Below the pieces are notes generated by a model. The model was not told the origin of the DNA. It was given only the letters and a program-made list of their open reading frames with translations, and searched no databases. A stretch of DNA of 64,000 nucleotides from Congregibacter litoralis KT71 (lineage in GTDB: Bacteria; Pseudomonadota; Gammaproteobacteria; Pseudomonadales; Halieaceae), in assembly GCF_000153125.2 (NCBI RefSeq), contig NZ_CM002299.1, positions 4,287,118 through 4,351,117 on the forward strand. Direction: 5' to 3'. Shown here one piece after another: positions 49,141-59,368 of the stretch. Made by a program: the position numbers and the translations under genes. Numbering within the stretch: position 1 is the stretch's first letter; each line of letters begins with the position of its first letter.

Positions 49141-50145
49141 TTGAGCGAACTGAATGTCGCCGTCCTGGGGGGCGGCTCCTGGGGTACTACCGTGGCAGCA
49201 CTGACGACGCGGAATGCCCCCGTCACGATTTGGGCCCGGAATCCTGCAACGGTAGACGAAATCAACAATGCCCATCGCAACCAGACCTATTTACCCGATG
49301 CGGTTTTGCCGGAGAGCCTGCGCGCCACGAATGACATTGGAGAAGCCGTTGCCAATGCGGATGTCGTCGTTATGGGGATTCCTTCCCAGAACTTCCGCAG
49401 CGTGCTCCTGGAGGTCAAAAAGCATTTGCGCGCGTGGGTGCCCGTGGTCAGCCTCACCAAGGGTCTGGAGCTGGACACCCGCATGCGCATGACCGAAATT
49501 ATTTCTGAGATCCTGCCCGGGCACCCCGTGGGGGTACTGACGGGGCCCAACCTGGCGCGGGAAATCATGGCGGGACAGGCCGCGGCCAGCGTCATTGCCA
49601 TGAACGACGGCACTATCGTGCGCGCCCTGCAGAAGATCTTTAAAAGCGGCCTTTTCCGCGTCTATACCAATCCCGACGTCATAGGTTGTGAGCTGGGCGG
49701 CGTGCTCAAAAACATTATCGCCATCGCCGTGGGTATGGGCGATGGACAGGGCGCAGGCGACAACACCCGGGCAGCGCTGATCACGCGGGGATTGGCTGAA
49801 GTCACCCGCCTGGGGGTAGCCATGGGGGGGCGCGCAGAAACCTTTGCGGGTCTTGCGGGGATGGGCGATATGATTGCCACCTGCACCAGTGCCCAGAGCC
49901 GCAATCGCCATGTGGGAATCCAGCTGGGCAAGGGCAAAACCATGGAACAGATCGCCGATGAGATGTTCATGGTTGCCGAGGGCGCAAAAAGTGCGCCAGC
50001 CGTAATGGCCCTGGCTGAGCAATACGGTATCGATATGCCTATCGCTCGGGATGTCTTCCGCGTGGTGACCGGCGAGACTAACGCCCGGGGCGCTTACCGA
50101 GGCCTGTTGAGGACCGCGGCGGGCGCCGAGTCAGAACCCGGTTAA
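49141..50145 (+). CDS. gpsA: NAD(P)+-dependent glycerol-3-phosphate dehydrogenase
   Basis: This 334-aa protein starts with the Rossmann motif VAVLGGGSWGTT. It also has MGIPSQNF, LTKGLE, LTGPNLAREIM, the substrate lysine motif GGVLKNIIAIAVGMGDG and AGMGDMIATCTS. It reduces dihydroxyacetone phosphate to sn-glycerol-3-phosphate for phospholipid synthesis, which fits the upstream acyltransferase. The start codon is TTG at 49141. It is chosen because AAGGAG lies 6 nt before it and the Rossmann strand then begins at residue 4; no ATG is available. The length is normal. Confidence 0.96.
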   Translation: MSELNVAVLGGGSWGTTVAALTTRNAPVTIWARNPATVDEINNAHRNQTYLPDAVLPESLRATNDIGEAVANADVVVMGIPSQNFRSVLLEVKKHLRAWVPVVSLTKGLELDTRMRMTEIISEILPGHPVGVLTGPNLAREIMAGQAAASVIAMNDGTIVRALQKIFKSGLFRVYTNPDVIGCELGGVLKNIIAIAVGMGDGQGAGDNTRAALITRGLAEVTRLGVAMGGRAETFAGLAGMGDMIATCTSAQSRNRHVGIQLGKGKTMEQIADEMFMVAEGAKSAPAVMALAEQYGIDMPIARDVFRVVTGETNARGAYRGLLRTAAGAESEPG

Positions 50146-50201
50146 AAGCTGAGGCAAAAGCCGATTGAAAAACCGATTGAAAAACCGCGTAAATTGAAAC
50201 T

Positions 50202-51860
50202 ATGAAGAGACCCCAATCCATGATCCGCGCAAGCTATCCCCTGACCCTGAGCCTCTTGCTGACAGGATGCATGAACATCACCGTGGTTGAATCGGACACC
50301 TCCGATACACAGTCTACGTCCCGCTCAGCCGTCGCCACCGTGGGCACCTCGCCCATTCCCGATTATCAGCGCGAGAGCCCCTGGTACACCGATGCGCAAT
50401 CCCGGGTAGCGAGCGCACCCGCCAAAGAGAGAGGGCAGGCAAAGAACGTGGTGCTTTTCCTCGGCGATGGCATGGGCATCTCGACCATTACCGCAGCGCG
50501 AATTCTCCAGGGCCAGAAAGCCGGCAATCCCGGTGAGGAAAACCGTCTCAGCTTTGAGAATTTCCCCGTCACCGGTCTGGTCAAAACCTACAACGTTGAC
50601 TCTCAGACACCCGACTCCGCCGGCACCATGAGCGCCATCATGACCGGTGTAAAAACCAAGATTGGCGTGTTTGGCGTCGATGAGCGGGTCATTCAGGAGG
50701 ACTGCCAAAGCAGTCAGGGCATTGAGCTGCTGTCCCTCCTGGAGATCGCAGAATTGGCCGGCAAGGCCACGGGCGTTGTGAGCACGGCGCGCATGACCCA
50801 CGCCACGCCTGCGGCTACCTACGCAAAAACCGCCGCTCGTGACTGGGAAGACGATGGAGAGCTACCGGAGGACGCAAAAACCCAGGGATGCAAAGATATC
50901 GCTGCGCAGTTTCTGGCATCCCGGGAGGGCTTGAACGCCCAGTTTGGCGCGGCCCTCAGCGACGGTATTGAGGTCGCTCTGGGCGGCGGCCGGCAGCACT
51001 TTCTTCCCGCCTCAGAGGATGGCGGGCGCCGTACCGACGGCCGCAATCTCATCAAGGAATGGCAGACAGCACACCCTGAAGGTCGCTATGTCGGCAACAA
51101 GTCTGAGCTGAAAAACGCACGGCAGGCGCCACTCCTGGGTCTGTTCAGTAACTCCCATATGGCCTACGCCCTGGAGCGAGATGTTCCCGGTGCCGAGCAG
51201 CCGACCCTGCCCGAAATGACACTCAAGGCCCTGGAGCTTCTCCAGGCTGATGGCGAGGGATTTCTCCTGGTGGTTGAGGCGGGACGTATCGACCACGCTC
51301 ACCACGCCGGCAACGCGGCCAATGCTCTCGAAGACACTATCGAACTTTCCGAGGCCGTGGCGGCGGTAATGCGCAACACGAATGCCGACGACACCCTGGT
51401 CATGGTCACCGCCGATCACAGTCACGTGTTCACCATGGCGGGCTACCCCCGACGGGGAAATCCCATCCTGGGGAAAGTCGTTCCCGCCTGGAGTGAGGAG
51501 CCGGCCCTCGATGTCGATGGTCAGCCCTACACAACCCTGGGCTACATGAACGGTCGGGGATACCGGGATCACGGAGATCAGCTGAACGCCGACAGCACCT
51601 ACGCCGAAGCTCCTGCAGCGGGCCGACGGGACATCAGCGATGTGGATACGACCCGACCCGGTTATCATCAGGAAGCGCTGGTGCCCCTGAATGCAGAAAC
51701 CCACGGTGGCGAGGATGTCGCCGTCTATGCCAAAGGTCCCGGTGCCGAGGGTGCCATGGGCGCGATTGAGCAGAATCAGCTCTTCCACGTGATGTTACAG
51801 GCCACCACCTGGGAGGCCGAAGCCGCCGAGCGTATTGAGTCTCTCAAAGACCTGCGCTGA
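50202..51860 (+). CDS. Alkaline phosphatase (PhoA family), lipoprotein
   Basis: This 552-aa protein has a lipoprotein signal (LLLTGC, Cys23). The alkaline phosphatase motifs are VVLFLGDGMGIST (metal Asp), the nucleophile Ser139 in PDSAGTMSAIMTG, VVEAGRIDHAHHAGN, MVTADHSHV and a late ETHGGEDVAVYAKGP that supplies the last metal-binding His. It would hydrolyse phosphate monoesters at the cell envelope. A second ATG at 50220 is possible. The gene is 56 bp after gpsA; the gap contains a short direct repeat of CCGATTGAAAAA. No Pho box was recognised. Confidence 0.93.
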   Translation: MKRPQSMIRASYPLTLSLLLTGCMNITVVESDTSDTQSTSRSAVATVGTSPIPDYQRESPWYTDAQSRVASAPAKERGQAKNVVLFLGDGMGISTITAARILQGQKAGNPGEENRLSFENFPVTGLVKTYNVDSQTPDSAGTMSAIMTGVKTKIGVFGVDERVIQEDCQSSQGIELLSLLEIAELAGKATGVVSTARMTHATPAATYAKTAARDWEDDGELPEDAKTQGCKDIAAQFLASREGLNAQFGAALSDGIEVALGGGRQHFLPASEDGGRRTDGRNLIKEWQTAHPEGRYVGNKSELKNARQAPLLGLFSNSHMAYALERDVPGAEQPTLPEMTLKALELLQADGEGFLLVVEAGRIDHAHHAGNAANALEDTIELSEAVAAVMRNTNADDTLVMVTADHSHVFTMAGYPRRGNPILGKVVPAWSEEPALDVDGQPYTTLGYMNGRGYRDHGDQLNADSTYAEAPAAGRRDISDVDTTRPGYHQEALVPLNAETHGGEDVAVYAKGPGAEGAMGAIEQNQLFHVMLQATTWEAEAAERIESLKDLR

Positions 51861-51884
51861 GCCTAGTCGTCCGGAGATCAGATC

Positions 51885-52733
51885 ATGTCTTTAAAACACT
51901 TTATCCCGCAGTCAAACACCCTGCGCAACGCGGCGGTGATTGCTCTGCTGCTCACCGCTGTTACCGCCTGCACCACCAGTCCCACGGGCCGCAGTCAGTT
52001 TATGCTGATCTCTCCGGAATCTGCGATTGTCGAGTCCAGGCAGGCCTATCTGAGCACCGTGGGTCAGCTCAATAAAGAAGACAAACTGGTGGATGACCCC
52101 CGGATGGCGGATCGCGTAGCGACTATTACGGGGCGCCTGGTCACCGAGGCTATCGCCCTCTACCCGGACTCCGCAGACTGGGAGTGGAGCGTTGCCATCA
52201 TCGACGACGATGAGACGGTCAATGCCTGGTGCATGGCCGGTGGACGCATGGCCGCTTACACGGGACTCTTTGAGCAGCTACAGCTCACAGACGATGAATT
52301 TGCACAAATCATGGGTCATGAGATTTCCCACGCCCTGGCCAATCACACGGCGGAGCGTATGTCCCGGGCCATGGCGATTAACGTCGGCGTCCTGGCTGCC
52401 GGTGTGGCATCGGACAATCACGTGGCAACCCTGGCCGGCGCGGCCTTGGCGGCGAAGCTTGCCCTGGAGCTTCCCAACAGCCGCGTTGCCGAGTCCGAGG
52501 CAGATGAGATTGGCATTGAGCTGGCAACGCGCGCGGGCTATGCCCCGGAAGCGGCGGTGAGTCTCTGGCAGAAGATGGGCGGACTGTCCGAGAGCCGTCC
52601 CGCGGAATTCCTCAGCACGCACCCGGCGCCGGAAAACCGTCAGGCAGCGCTCAGTGCGCTGGTGCCCGAGATGCGTGCTCTCAACCCCCAGGCACGTATG
52701 GCGAAGGTCACCCCCATCACCATCGTCCGCTGA
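51885..52733 (+). CDS. M48-family metalloprotease, lipoprotein (LoiP/BepA-like)
   Basis: This 282-aa protein has a lipobox TAVTAC (Cys29) followed by TTSPTGRSQFML, a familiar start in this family. The zinc site is HEISH (His145, Glu146, His149) with the third ligand in SRVAESEADEIG. LoiP/YcaL-type proteases degrade misfolded outer-membrane proteins. Without the TPR domain it is more like LoiP than BepA. GGAG lies 8 nt before the ATG. It follows the phosphatase gene by 24 bp and is convergent with the next gene. Confidence 0.92.
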   Translation: MSLKHFIPQSNTLRNAAVIALLLTAVTACTTSPTGRSQFMLISPESAIVESRQAYLSTVGQLNKEDKLVDDPRMADRVATITGRLVTEAIALYPDSADWEWSVAIIDDDETVNAWCMAGGRMAAYTGLFEQLQLTDDEFAQIMGHEISHALANHTAERMSRAMAINVGVLAAGVASDNHVATLAGAALAAKLALELPNSRVAESEADEIGIELATRAGYAPEAAVSLWQKMGGLSESRPAEFLSTHPAPENRQAALSALVPEMRALNPQARMAKVTPITIVR

Positions 52734-52736
52734 CGA

Positions 52737-53915
52737 TCAGCCCCCAACGGGCAGGCCGGAAGTCTCATCGAGGCCGCTTCGGGCATAGCTGAGCTCGGGT
52801 ATTTCCTCGGCGCTGGTTCGTCTTAGAAACACAGCGGCAGCCTCTCTCACGGACGCCTCGGCGGCGAAATGCTCCTCAAAAAACGCGGTGATCACCACAC
52901 GGGCAATCATCTGCTGTCGCAGAACGTTCATGGTTTTTGGCAAGGGGTCCACGGTGCACAATTCGTTCGGTGCGCCGTAGTTGATGCCGAGTTCCACGGG
53001 GCCAAACAAGCCCTCCCACTGGCTCTCTTCATTAGGTTTTATGTAACGCCCGACGGACCAGCAGCCCACCGCATCGGTGTTATCCATAGCGCGAAGAAGC
53101 GCCGCTCCACCGGAAAACCCCGTGTGAGAACCGCCCTCGAGGGTCACCAACTCGGCGCCCGGCTTCTTGTCGAGCACCGGCGCAGCGTTCGTTGCGTAGG
53201 GCACCAGGGCATCCAAATCGCCGGCAAGCATCATGAACGGTATATCCGTCTCCTGAAAAAATCGGGCGGTAAAAAAATTGGTGGGCCCCGCGATGGACAG
53301 AACGGCGCCAATGCGTGGATCCCGCCACTGGGGATGAAAACCCGCCAGGGTAGATGTCAGGCCACCCAGGGAAATGCCCAGAACGCCGATACGGGCCGAA
53401 TCAATCTTGCCCGACAGGGCGTGTCCCGAGACGGCGCTGTAACCCAGCAAGGTGTTGATGAGGAAGCTGACATCCCCAGGCTGATTGATCACATCCTCCA
53501 CCAGGGCCCCACCGGGAGCTCGCATATGGGTCAGGGGATAATCCACCGCCACGACCACAAAGCCATGGCTTGCGAGGTGTTCCGCAAGATAGGCACCGTT
53601 GCTGCGACTGGAGGTGAACCCGTGACTGAATACCAGCAGAGGTCGAGGGCCCGCCTCAGCCTCAAAGGGGTACCACACGGTACCGTCGAGGGAGCGCTGC
53701 TCATCGCCCGGATAGTCGCCATTGGCCTGGGTGGATCGATCCCGGTCAATAAACAGCTCACCAAAGGTTCCAACGGACCAGGGGCCGGCTGCCAGACGGG
53801 CCTCGCTCTCACTGCCCTCGGGAAAATCCTCCGGCTGGTGGGAGAAGCTCACATACAGCGCGAGGAGGACCAGCAAGATTCCGACGCTGGCAAGGAGTTT
53901 TAGCAGCAGTTTCAA
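52737..53915 (-). CDS. Alpha/beta hydrolase (PAF-acetylhydrolase/dienelactone hydrolase-like), membrane-anchored
   Basis: This 392-aa protein has an N-terminal anchor or signal (LLLKLLASVGILLVLLALYVSF). The hydrolase fold shows VFSHGFTSSRSNGAYLAEHL (oxyanion region), the nucleophile elbow GISLGGLTS, an acid near AGDLDALVP and the His in EGGSHTGFSGG. This is closest in plan to platelet-activating-factor acetylhydrolase-like or chlorophyllase-type esterases. It would act in the periplasm on an ester. The stop lies 3 bp from that of the convergent M48 protease gene. Confidence 0.82.
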   Translation of the reverse strand: MKLLLKLLASVGILLVLLALYVSFSHQPEDFPEGSESEARLAAGPWSVGTFGELFIDRDRSTQANGDYPGDEQRSLDGTVWYPFEAEAGPRPLLVFSHGFTSSRSNGAYLAEHLASHGFVVVAVDYPLTHMRAPGGALVEDVINQPGDVSFLINTLLGYSAVSGHALSGKIDSARIGVLGISLGGLTSTLAGFHPQWRDPRIGAVLSIAGPTNFFTARFFQETDIPFMMLAGDLDALVPYATNAAPVLDKKPGAELVTLEGGSHTGFSGGAALLRAMDNTDAVGCWSVGRYIKPNEESQWEGLFGPVELGINYGAPNELCTVDPLPKTMNVLRQQMIARVVITAFFEEHFAAEASVREAAAVFLRRTSAEEIPELSYARSGLDETSGLPVGG

Positions 53916-53965
53916 CCGTCATACCTCAAATTTTCTGTTCTCGGGCTTTTACCACAGAAACGCGC

Positions 53966-55207
53966 CTAGGCATCTCCCCAGGGGTCAAGCATGAGATCTC
54001 CGTCATGTTCTCCCAGACGAGGAGGCGGACGCCTATAGCTCACGGGCGTGCGGGAGAGCTTGATGGGGCTCCCCACAACGTTGAGATCTTCATTATCGGG
54101 ATGAGGCAGCGTGACGATCATTTCCCGAGCGGCGAGCTGCGGTTCGTTTAATGCTTCGGCAATGGTATTGATAGGCCCCGCGGGAATACCCGCAGTTTCG
54201 AGCTCCCGGAGCCAGTGGGCAGCATCATGCTGCATAAAGCACGCCGCCAACATGGGGATGAGCGACTCCCGGTGTGCCACGCGCTCAGCATTTTTGGCAA
54301 AGCGCGGATCATCGGCCCATGCGGCCTGCCCGAGAAGCGCGGCCAGTCTTGCGAACTGGGCGTCGTTGCCCACGGCAACAATGAACTCCCGATCCTTTGC
54401 CCGGAAACTCTGGTAGGGCACGATGTTGGGGTGGGCATTGCCCAGGCGCTGAGGCGTTATGCCACCCACGAGATAGTTGCTGGCCTGGTTGGCAAGCGTT
54501 GCCGCGGTGACATCAAGGAGTGCCAGATCCAGCTGCTGTCCCAGACCGGATCGCTCCCGCTCCGCAAGGGCTGCGAGAATACCGACGTTGGCATAGAGCC
54601 CCGTCATGATGTCCGTGAGCGCTACGCCGACTTTTTGCGGACCGCCACCGGCCTGGCCATCGGGCGCACCCGTGACACTCATTAGCCCACCCATGGCCTG
54701 CACCAGAAAGTCATAACCCGGACGCTCGGCGAGGGGGCCCGTCTGTCCGAAGCCGGTGATGGAGCAGTAGATGAGTCCCGGGTTTTCGCGGCTCAGGCTG
54801 GGGTAATCCAGGCCAAAGCGCGCGGCGCCGCCAACCTTGAAATTCTCGATGAGGACATCAGCGCTCTTTGCGATTTCCTTTAAGCGCCGCTGGCCGTCGC
54901 CGGAGCGTATATCGATACGGATGGAGCGCTTACCGCGGTTGCTGCACAGAAAGTACGCGGACTCCCCAGGCTCGGCCTCTTCGCCCTCTTCGCGCTCTCC
55001 AGCTTCCTCTCCTTTGCCGCTTTCACCCGCTTCGTTACGTTCGTTACGTTCCAACCACGGTGGTCCCCAGCCGCGGGTATCATCCCCGCCTTCGGGCCGC
55101 TCGATTTTGATCACATTTGCCCCGAGGTCAGCAAGGGTCTGGCTGGCCCAGGGACCGGCGAGGACCCGGGACAGATCGAGAACGCGCAGCCCCCGGAGTG
55201 CGGACAT
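53966..55207 (-). CDS. Class III (CaiB/BaiF) CoA transferase, probable glutarate CoA-transferase
   Basis: This 413-aa protein has the family start [39 protein letters not shown] and the catalytic Asp in [12 protein letters not shown]. It overlaps the glutaryl-CoA dehydrogenase gene by one base (TGATG). The pair recalls human SUGCT and GCDH: glutarate is activated to glutaryl-CoA and then oxidised. An odd feature is an inserted stretch of about 25 residues after WGPPWLER, made almost only of Glu, Gly, Arg, Ala and Asn (about residues 54-80), where relatives have a short loop. Confidence 0.88.
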   Translation of the reverse strand: MSALRGLRVLDLSRVLAGPWASQTLADLGANVIKIERPEGGDDTRGWGPPWLERNERNEAGESGKGEEAGEREEGEEAEPGESAYFLCSNRGKRSIRIDIRSGDGQRRLKEIAKSADVLIENFKVGGAARFGLDYPSLSRENPGLIYCSITGFGQTGPLAERPGYDFLVQAMGGLMSVTGAPDGQAGGGPQKVGVALTDIMTGLYANVGILAALAERERSGLGQQLDLALLDVTAATLANQASNYLVGGITPQRLGNAHPNIVPYQSFRAKDREFIVAVGNDAQFARLAALLGQAAWADDPRFAKNAERVAHRESLIPMLAACFMQHDAAHWLRELETAGIPAGPINTIAEALNEPQLAAREMIVTLPHPDNEDLNVVGSPIKLSRTPVSYRRPPPRLGEHDGDLMLDPWGDA

Positions 55208-56394
55208 CAGAACGCGGGGATGTCTGTCTGGGAGCGGCCGAGAATCAGCGCGTGGATATCGTGGGTTCCTTCATAGGTGTTGACCACCTCAAGGTTCATC
55301 ATATGCCGCATCACCGGGTAGTCGTCGGAAATACCGTTGCCTCCCAGCATGTCCCGCGCCTGTCTGGCGATGTGCAGGGCCTTGCCACAGGAGTTGCGCT
55401 TGATCAGGGAAATGAGGTCCGGCGAAACAGCGCCTGCATCCATCAGCTGCCCCGCCCGGGCGCAGCCCTGGAGCCCCAGAGCTATCTCTGTTTGCATATC
55501 CGCAAGTTTCAGCTGAACAAGCTGGTTCGCCGCCAGGGGTTTGCCGAACTGCTTGCGCTCGAGGGTGTAATCCAGAGCCGCGTGCCAACAGGTTTCCGCG
55601 GCGCCCAGGGCTCCCCAGGCAATGCCGTAGCGCGCATTGTTCAGACAGCCAAAGGGGCCTTTGAGACCGTGCACCTTGGGCAGCAACTGCTCCTCGGCGA
55701 CGAACACCTCGTCCATGACAATCTCACCGGTAATCGATGCGCGGAGGGCGAGCTTGCCTTCGATCTTTGGCGCACTGAGGCCGTCCATGCCTTTCTCAAG
55801 AATAAAGCCGCGGATGAGTCCGTCATCGGTCTTTGCCCATACGACGAAAACATCAGCGACGGGGCTGTTACTGATCCACATTTTGGCACCGCTGATGCGG
55901 TAGCCCCCATCGACGCTCCGCGCCCGCGTGACCATGCCGCCGGGATCCGAGCCGTAATCAGGCTCGGTCAGACCAAAGCAGCCTATCCACTCGCCCGTGG
56001 CAAGCTTTGGAAGATATTTTTCCCGCTGTTCCTCGGTGCCATAGGTGTAGATGGGATACATCACCAGAGATGACTGGACGCTGAGCATGGACCGGTAACC
56101 CGAATCCACGCGCTCGACCTCGCGAGCGATAAGCCCGTAGCTGGTGTAGTCGACCCCGGGGCAGCCATAGCCGTCGATGGTCGCGCCCAGGAGTCCCAGT
56201 TCGCCCATTTCGCGGAAAATCTCGAGATCCGTGTGTTCCTGACGGAAGGCCTCTTTCACGCGGGGCGCAAGCTTTGCCCCGGCGTACTGTGCCGCCGAAT
56301 CCCGCACCATGCGCTGCTCATCGTTGAGCTGCGCATCCAGAGCGAAGGGGTCTTTCCAGTCGAGTTTTTCCCAGCGCATTGTCGTAATCGCCAT
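55207..56394 (-). CDS. gcdH: Glutaryl-CoA dehydrogenase
   Basis: This 395-aa protein is close in length and motifs to the enzyme: [58 protein letters not shown] and the catalytic Glu375 in [15 protein letters not shown]. It oxidises and decarboxylates glutaryl-CoA to crotonyl-CoA with FAD in lysine and tryptophan breakdown. The start at 56394 is chosen by family length; upstream codons look non-coding. The CoA transferase gene follows with a one-base overlap. The LuxR-type gene on the opposite strand may regulate the pair. Confidence 0.94.
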   Translation of the reverse strand: MAITTMRWEKLDWKDPFALDAQLNDEQRMVRDSAAQYAGAKLAPRVKEAFRQEHTDLEIFREMGELGLLGATIDGYGCPGVDYTSYGLIAREVERVDSGYRSMLSVQSSLVMYPIYTYGTEEQREKYLPKLATGEWIGCFGLTEPDYGSDPGGMVTRARSVDGGYRISGAKMWISNSPVADVFVVWAKTDDGLIRGFILEKGMDGLSAPKIEGKLALRASITGEIVMDEVFVAEEQLLPKVHGLKGPFGCLNNARYGIAWGALGAAETCWHAALDYTLERKQFGKPLAANQLVQLKLADMQTEIALGLQGCARAGQLMDAGAVSPDLISLIKRNSCGKALHIARQARDMLGGNGISDDYPVMRHMMNLEVVNTYEGTHDIHALILGRSQTDIPAF

Positions 56395-56559
56395 CCCAGG
56401 GTTATCCGCGTGTATTTGAGGCCCGCAATGATGCGTGACCATGACGCAGATAACTATAACGCGAGAGAGGTACACGAGCATGTTTCCTGCCCCGTGTATT
56501 CCTCCGCAGGCGTGGCGGCGCTATGATGATTTCTTCAAAATCGTCTCAACGAGCACCGC

Positions 56560-57411
56560 GTGGCCACGGATCTTGACCCTAAGCTAGCCGCCTTTTCAAA
56601 ACTTGTTGCCTGCTGTTTGCCGGCCCTGGGTAGCGATGACTTTGCGCCGGCGTTGATCGAGGGACTCCGGGCTCTGGTGCCCATCGATGACGCCTCGGTG
56701 ATTTACTACGGCGGCGGCGATCTGCCGACGCTTGTCTACCGCGAGACACCCCTGGCCCGCGGCGGCGATACCATGGAGCGCTTCCTCGGGGGAGCTTTTC
56801 TTCTCGACCCTTTTTATAAAGCCGCTGCGGAAGAGCGACGTTTTGGCGTGTTCCGCCTCAAGGAACTTGCCCCGGCACGCTTCCGGGACAGCGAGTATTA
56901 CCACAGCTGGTACCGCAACTGCGGTTTCACCGACGAATGCGGCTTTCTCGTCGAGGTCGGTGAGGACGCCTTCGTGAATGTGGCTCTGGGTCGCTTGACA
57001 AGAAAACGCTTCAGCGAGGCTCAGCTGCGCACCCTGCGCAGCGTCCAACTGGCGGTGGAGGAACTGTGCAGAGGGCACTGGACATCCGAAAGCGGCTCCG
57101 GGGAAGGCATCCGCCGGCACCTCCATCTGGCGCTGGACGATTTTGGCTCCAGCCTCCTGACGGAGCGCGAGACCCAGGTGATCAACCTGGTCCTCCACGG
57201 ACACAGCACCAAGTCTGTGGCAACGCGTCTGGGCATTTCCGTAGAGACGGTAAAGCTGCACCGCAAACACGCCTATGCGAAGCTCGAGGTGAGCTCCCAG
57301 GCCGAACTCTTTTACCTGTTTCTGGATTCCCTGATGAGCAGTCGCGATTACCGGGGCGGCGACACGCTGGTCAGTTACCTCGCCAAGCCTTCCCCCCCTG
57401 CTTCACGGTAA
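56560..57411 (+). CDS. LuxR-family transcriptional regulator, divergent from gcdH
   Basis: This 283-aa protein has an N-terminal region of about 190 residues without a clear known domain (FYKAAAEERRFGVFRLKELA, YYHSWYRNCGFTDECGFLVEV) that may bind a small molecule. A C-terminal LuxR helix-turn-helix follows: LTERETQVINLVLHGHSTKS, then LGISVETVKLHRKHAYAKL. The start is GTG at 56560. The position, 165 bp from the divergent gcdH start, suggests that it controls glutarate catabolism. The same N-terminal type is often seen beside catabolic genes in gammaproteobacteria. Confidence 0.85.
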   Translation: MATDLDPKLAAFSKLVACCLPALGSDDFAPALIEGLRALVPIDDASVIYYGGGDLPTLVYRETPLARGGDTMERFLGGAFLLDPFYKAAAEERRFGVFRLKELAPARFRDSEYYHSWYRNCGFTDECGFLVEVGEDAFVNVALGRLTRKRFSEAQLRTLRSVQLAVEELCRGHWTSESGSGEGIRRHLHLALDDFGSSLLTERETQVINLVLHGHSTKSVATRLGISVETVKLHRKHAYAKLEVSSQAELFYLFLDSLMSSRDYRGGDTLVSYLAKPSPPASR

Positions 57412-57418
57412 TCGTTCG

Positions 57419-59368
57419 TCAGTCGGTGTCCGAGCCGTCAGCTTTTCCAAGGCCGGGATCCGCCACAAGGGAGGCAGCGTAATCCTTTGGCGGTGGTGTC
57501 CAGCCCCGCTCACTCCGGGAATGACCGTCATCACGATCGTAGAGCATGAGCCCATGGAGAGCTTCTTCCAGCTCGATGTAGAGGGATTGGAAGCCCCGAC
57601 CGAAGTTCTCGTCCTCGTCCTTTTTCAGCCACTGCTCATACAGGGCGTCCCGCCCCTTGGACTCCGCCTCGTCAAAGGCAGCGGTGAGGTTGTGGGCGCG
57701 AAACGGGTGATAATCCAGAGCCCGCAATGCCTGTTGTCCCAGTTGTAAGGCAGAGTGATAGGTCTCGCTGACCACCCAGTCGGCGCCCGCCTCCCGCAAC
57801 GCATAGAGATGACCGCGGTCGTAGGCCCGGGCCAGCACCTTGAGCTGCGGATGGGCGTGTTTGAGATGCTTTGTCAGGGCAAGGGTTTGTTCTTCACCGT
57901 CGATGGCGATGACAAATAGTGATGCCTCTTCGATACCTGCCGCGAGAAGGAGATCCGGGCGCGTGGCATCGCCAAAATAGCTCTTGATGTTCACCTCGCG
58001 CATATTGTCGATTTGCTCCGGGCTGCGCTCCAGCACCACCGTAGGCACCTGGTTTGCCCGCAACATTCGATTCACGATCTGACCAAAGCGACCGCTCCCC
58101 GCAATAATCACGGGACCACGATCATCAATCTTGTCACTCTCACGGTCCTCGGTATTTGAGGCGTATCGCGGCAGCACAAGGCGATCAAAGGCAATAAACA
58201 GAAGGGGTGTGAGAAACATGGACAGGGCCACTACCAATAACAGCACGGGCACGAGATCGTCGGGCAACACCTTGGTCTGGGAGGCATAGCTGATGAGCAC
58301 AAAGCCGAATTCCCCCGCCTGAGCGAGACTCAGGGTAAACAGCCAGCCGTCGGCCCGACGCACGCCAAAAACAAGCGCCAGAACAAACAACACCGCCGCC
58401 TTGAGCACAATGACCCCCAGGGTCAGGGAGATAACCAGACCGACCTCATCGACGAGGAGCGCAAATTGCACGCCGGCGCCGACGGTGATGAAAAACAGTC
58501 CCAGAAGCAGTCCTTTGAAGGGTTCGATGTCGCTCTCGAGTTCATGACGAAACTCGCTGTTGGCAAGCACCACGCCCGCCAGAAAAGTACCCAGGGCCGG
58601 CGACAAACCCACCAGGTTCATCAGGAGGGCAATACCGATCACCAGCATTAGCGCCGCCGCAGTGAATGCCTCGCGAAGGCCTGTGGACGCGATAAATCCG
58701 AAGAGGGGCCGCGTGAGAAAGTGCCCCGCCACGACGACGGCTGCAATGGATAGCAGAATGACAGCCGCGTGCATCCACCCCGAGAGGCCCGCGACCAGAC
58801 TCATGTCGTGATGCCCGTCGTCCGCGGCCAGCGCCGCACCGCTCATAAGCTCGGGTATGGCCAACAGGGGAATGAGCGCGAGCATAGGGATGACCGCGAT
58901 GTCCTGAAATAGAAGTACCGAGAATGCACTGCGGGCGCCCTCGGATTTATTCAGACCCTTTTCCTGAAAGGTTTGCAGCACAATCGCCGTTGAAGACAGA
59001 CTCAGGAGCAGGCCCACGGCGACGGCCGTCCGCCAATCCAGACCGAACTGCCAGGCGATCGCGGCAAACAGACCGGCGCTGATCGACACCTGCAGTCCCC
59101 CCAGGCCCAACAGGCGACTGCGCATGCGCCACAGCATGGCGGGCTCAAGTTCGAGACCCACCAGAAACAACATCATCACCACGCCAAACTCCGCGTAGTG
59201 CTGAATGGTCACGCTCTCCTGGGAGCCCACCAGACCCAGCACCGGGCCGATAATGACGCCCGCCACCAAATACCCCAGCACCGACCCGAGACCAAAGCGC
59301 TTGGCCAGGGGCACCGCGATGACGGCGGCGGCCAGGTAGATAAAGACTTCCAGCAATAAACCGGTCAC
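57419..59368 (-). CDS. Glutathione-regulated K+/H+ antiporter-type protein (KefB/KefC)
   Basis: This 649-aa protein has a CPA2 membrane domain (about 1-385, 12-13 TM), with GYLVAGVIIGPVLGLV and LFQDIAVIPMLALIPL. A TrkA-N domain (VIIAGSGRFGQIVNRML, an NAD-binding fold) and a C-terminal tail follow. Kef systems release K+ in response to electrophile-glutathione adducts and acidify the cytoplasm. The start is GTG at 59368, overlapping the KefF-like gene stop as GTGA. The ancillary KefF and a pirin gene lie upstream in the same operon. Confidence 0.92.
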   Translation of the reverse strand: MTGLLLEVFIYLAAAVIAVPLAKRFGLGSVLGYLVAGVIIGPVLGLVGSQESVTIQHYAEFGVVMMLFLVGLELEPAMLWRMRSRLLGLGGLQVSISAGLFAAIAWQFGLDWRTAVAVGLLLSLSSTAIVLQTFQEKGLNKSEGARSAFSVLLFQDIAVIPMLALIPLLAIPELMSGAALAADDGHHDMSLVAGLSGWMHAAVILLSIAAVVVAGHFLTRPLFGFIASTGLREAFTAAALMLVIGIALLMNLVGLSPALGTFLAGVVLANSEFRHELESDIEPFKGLLLGLFFITVGAGVQFALLVDEVGLVISLTLGVIVLKAAVLFVLALVFGVRRADGWLFTLSLAQAGEFGFVLISYASQTKVLPDDLVPVLLLVVALSMFLTPLLFIAFDRLVLPRYASNTEDRESDKIDDRGPVIIAGSGRFGQIVNRMLRANQVPTVVLERSPEQIDNMREVNIKSYFGDATRPDLLLAAGIEEASLFVIAIDGEEQTLALTKHLKHAHPQLKVLARAYDRGHLYALREAGADWVVSETYHSALQLGQQALRALDYHPFRAHNLTAAFDEAESKGRDALYEQWLKKDEDENFGRGFQSLYIELEEALHGLMLYDRDDGHSRSERGWTPPPKDYAASLVADPGLGKADGSDTD

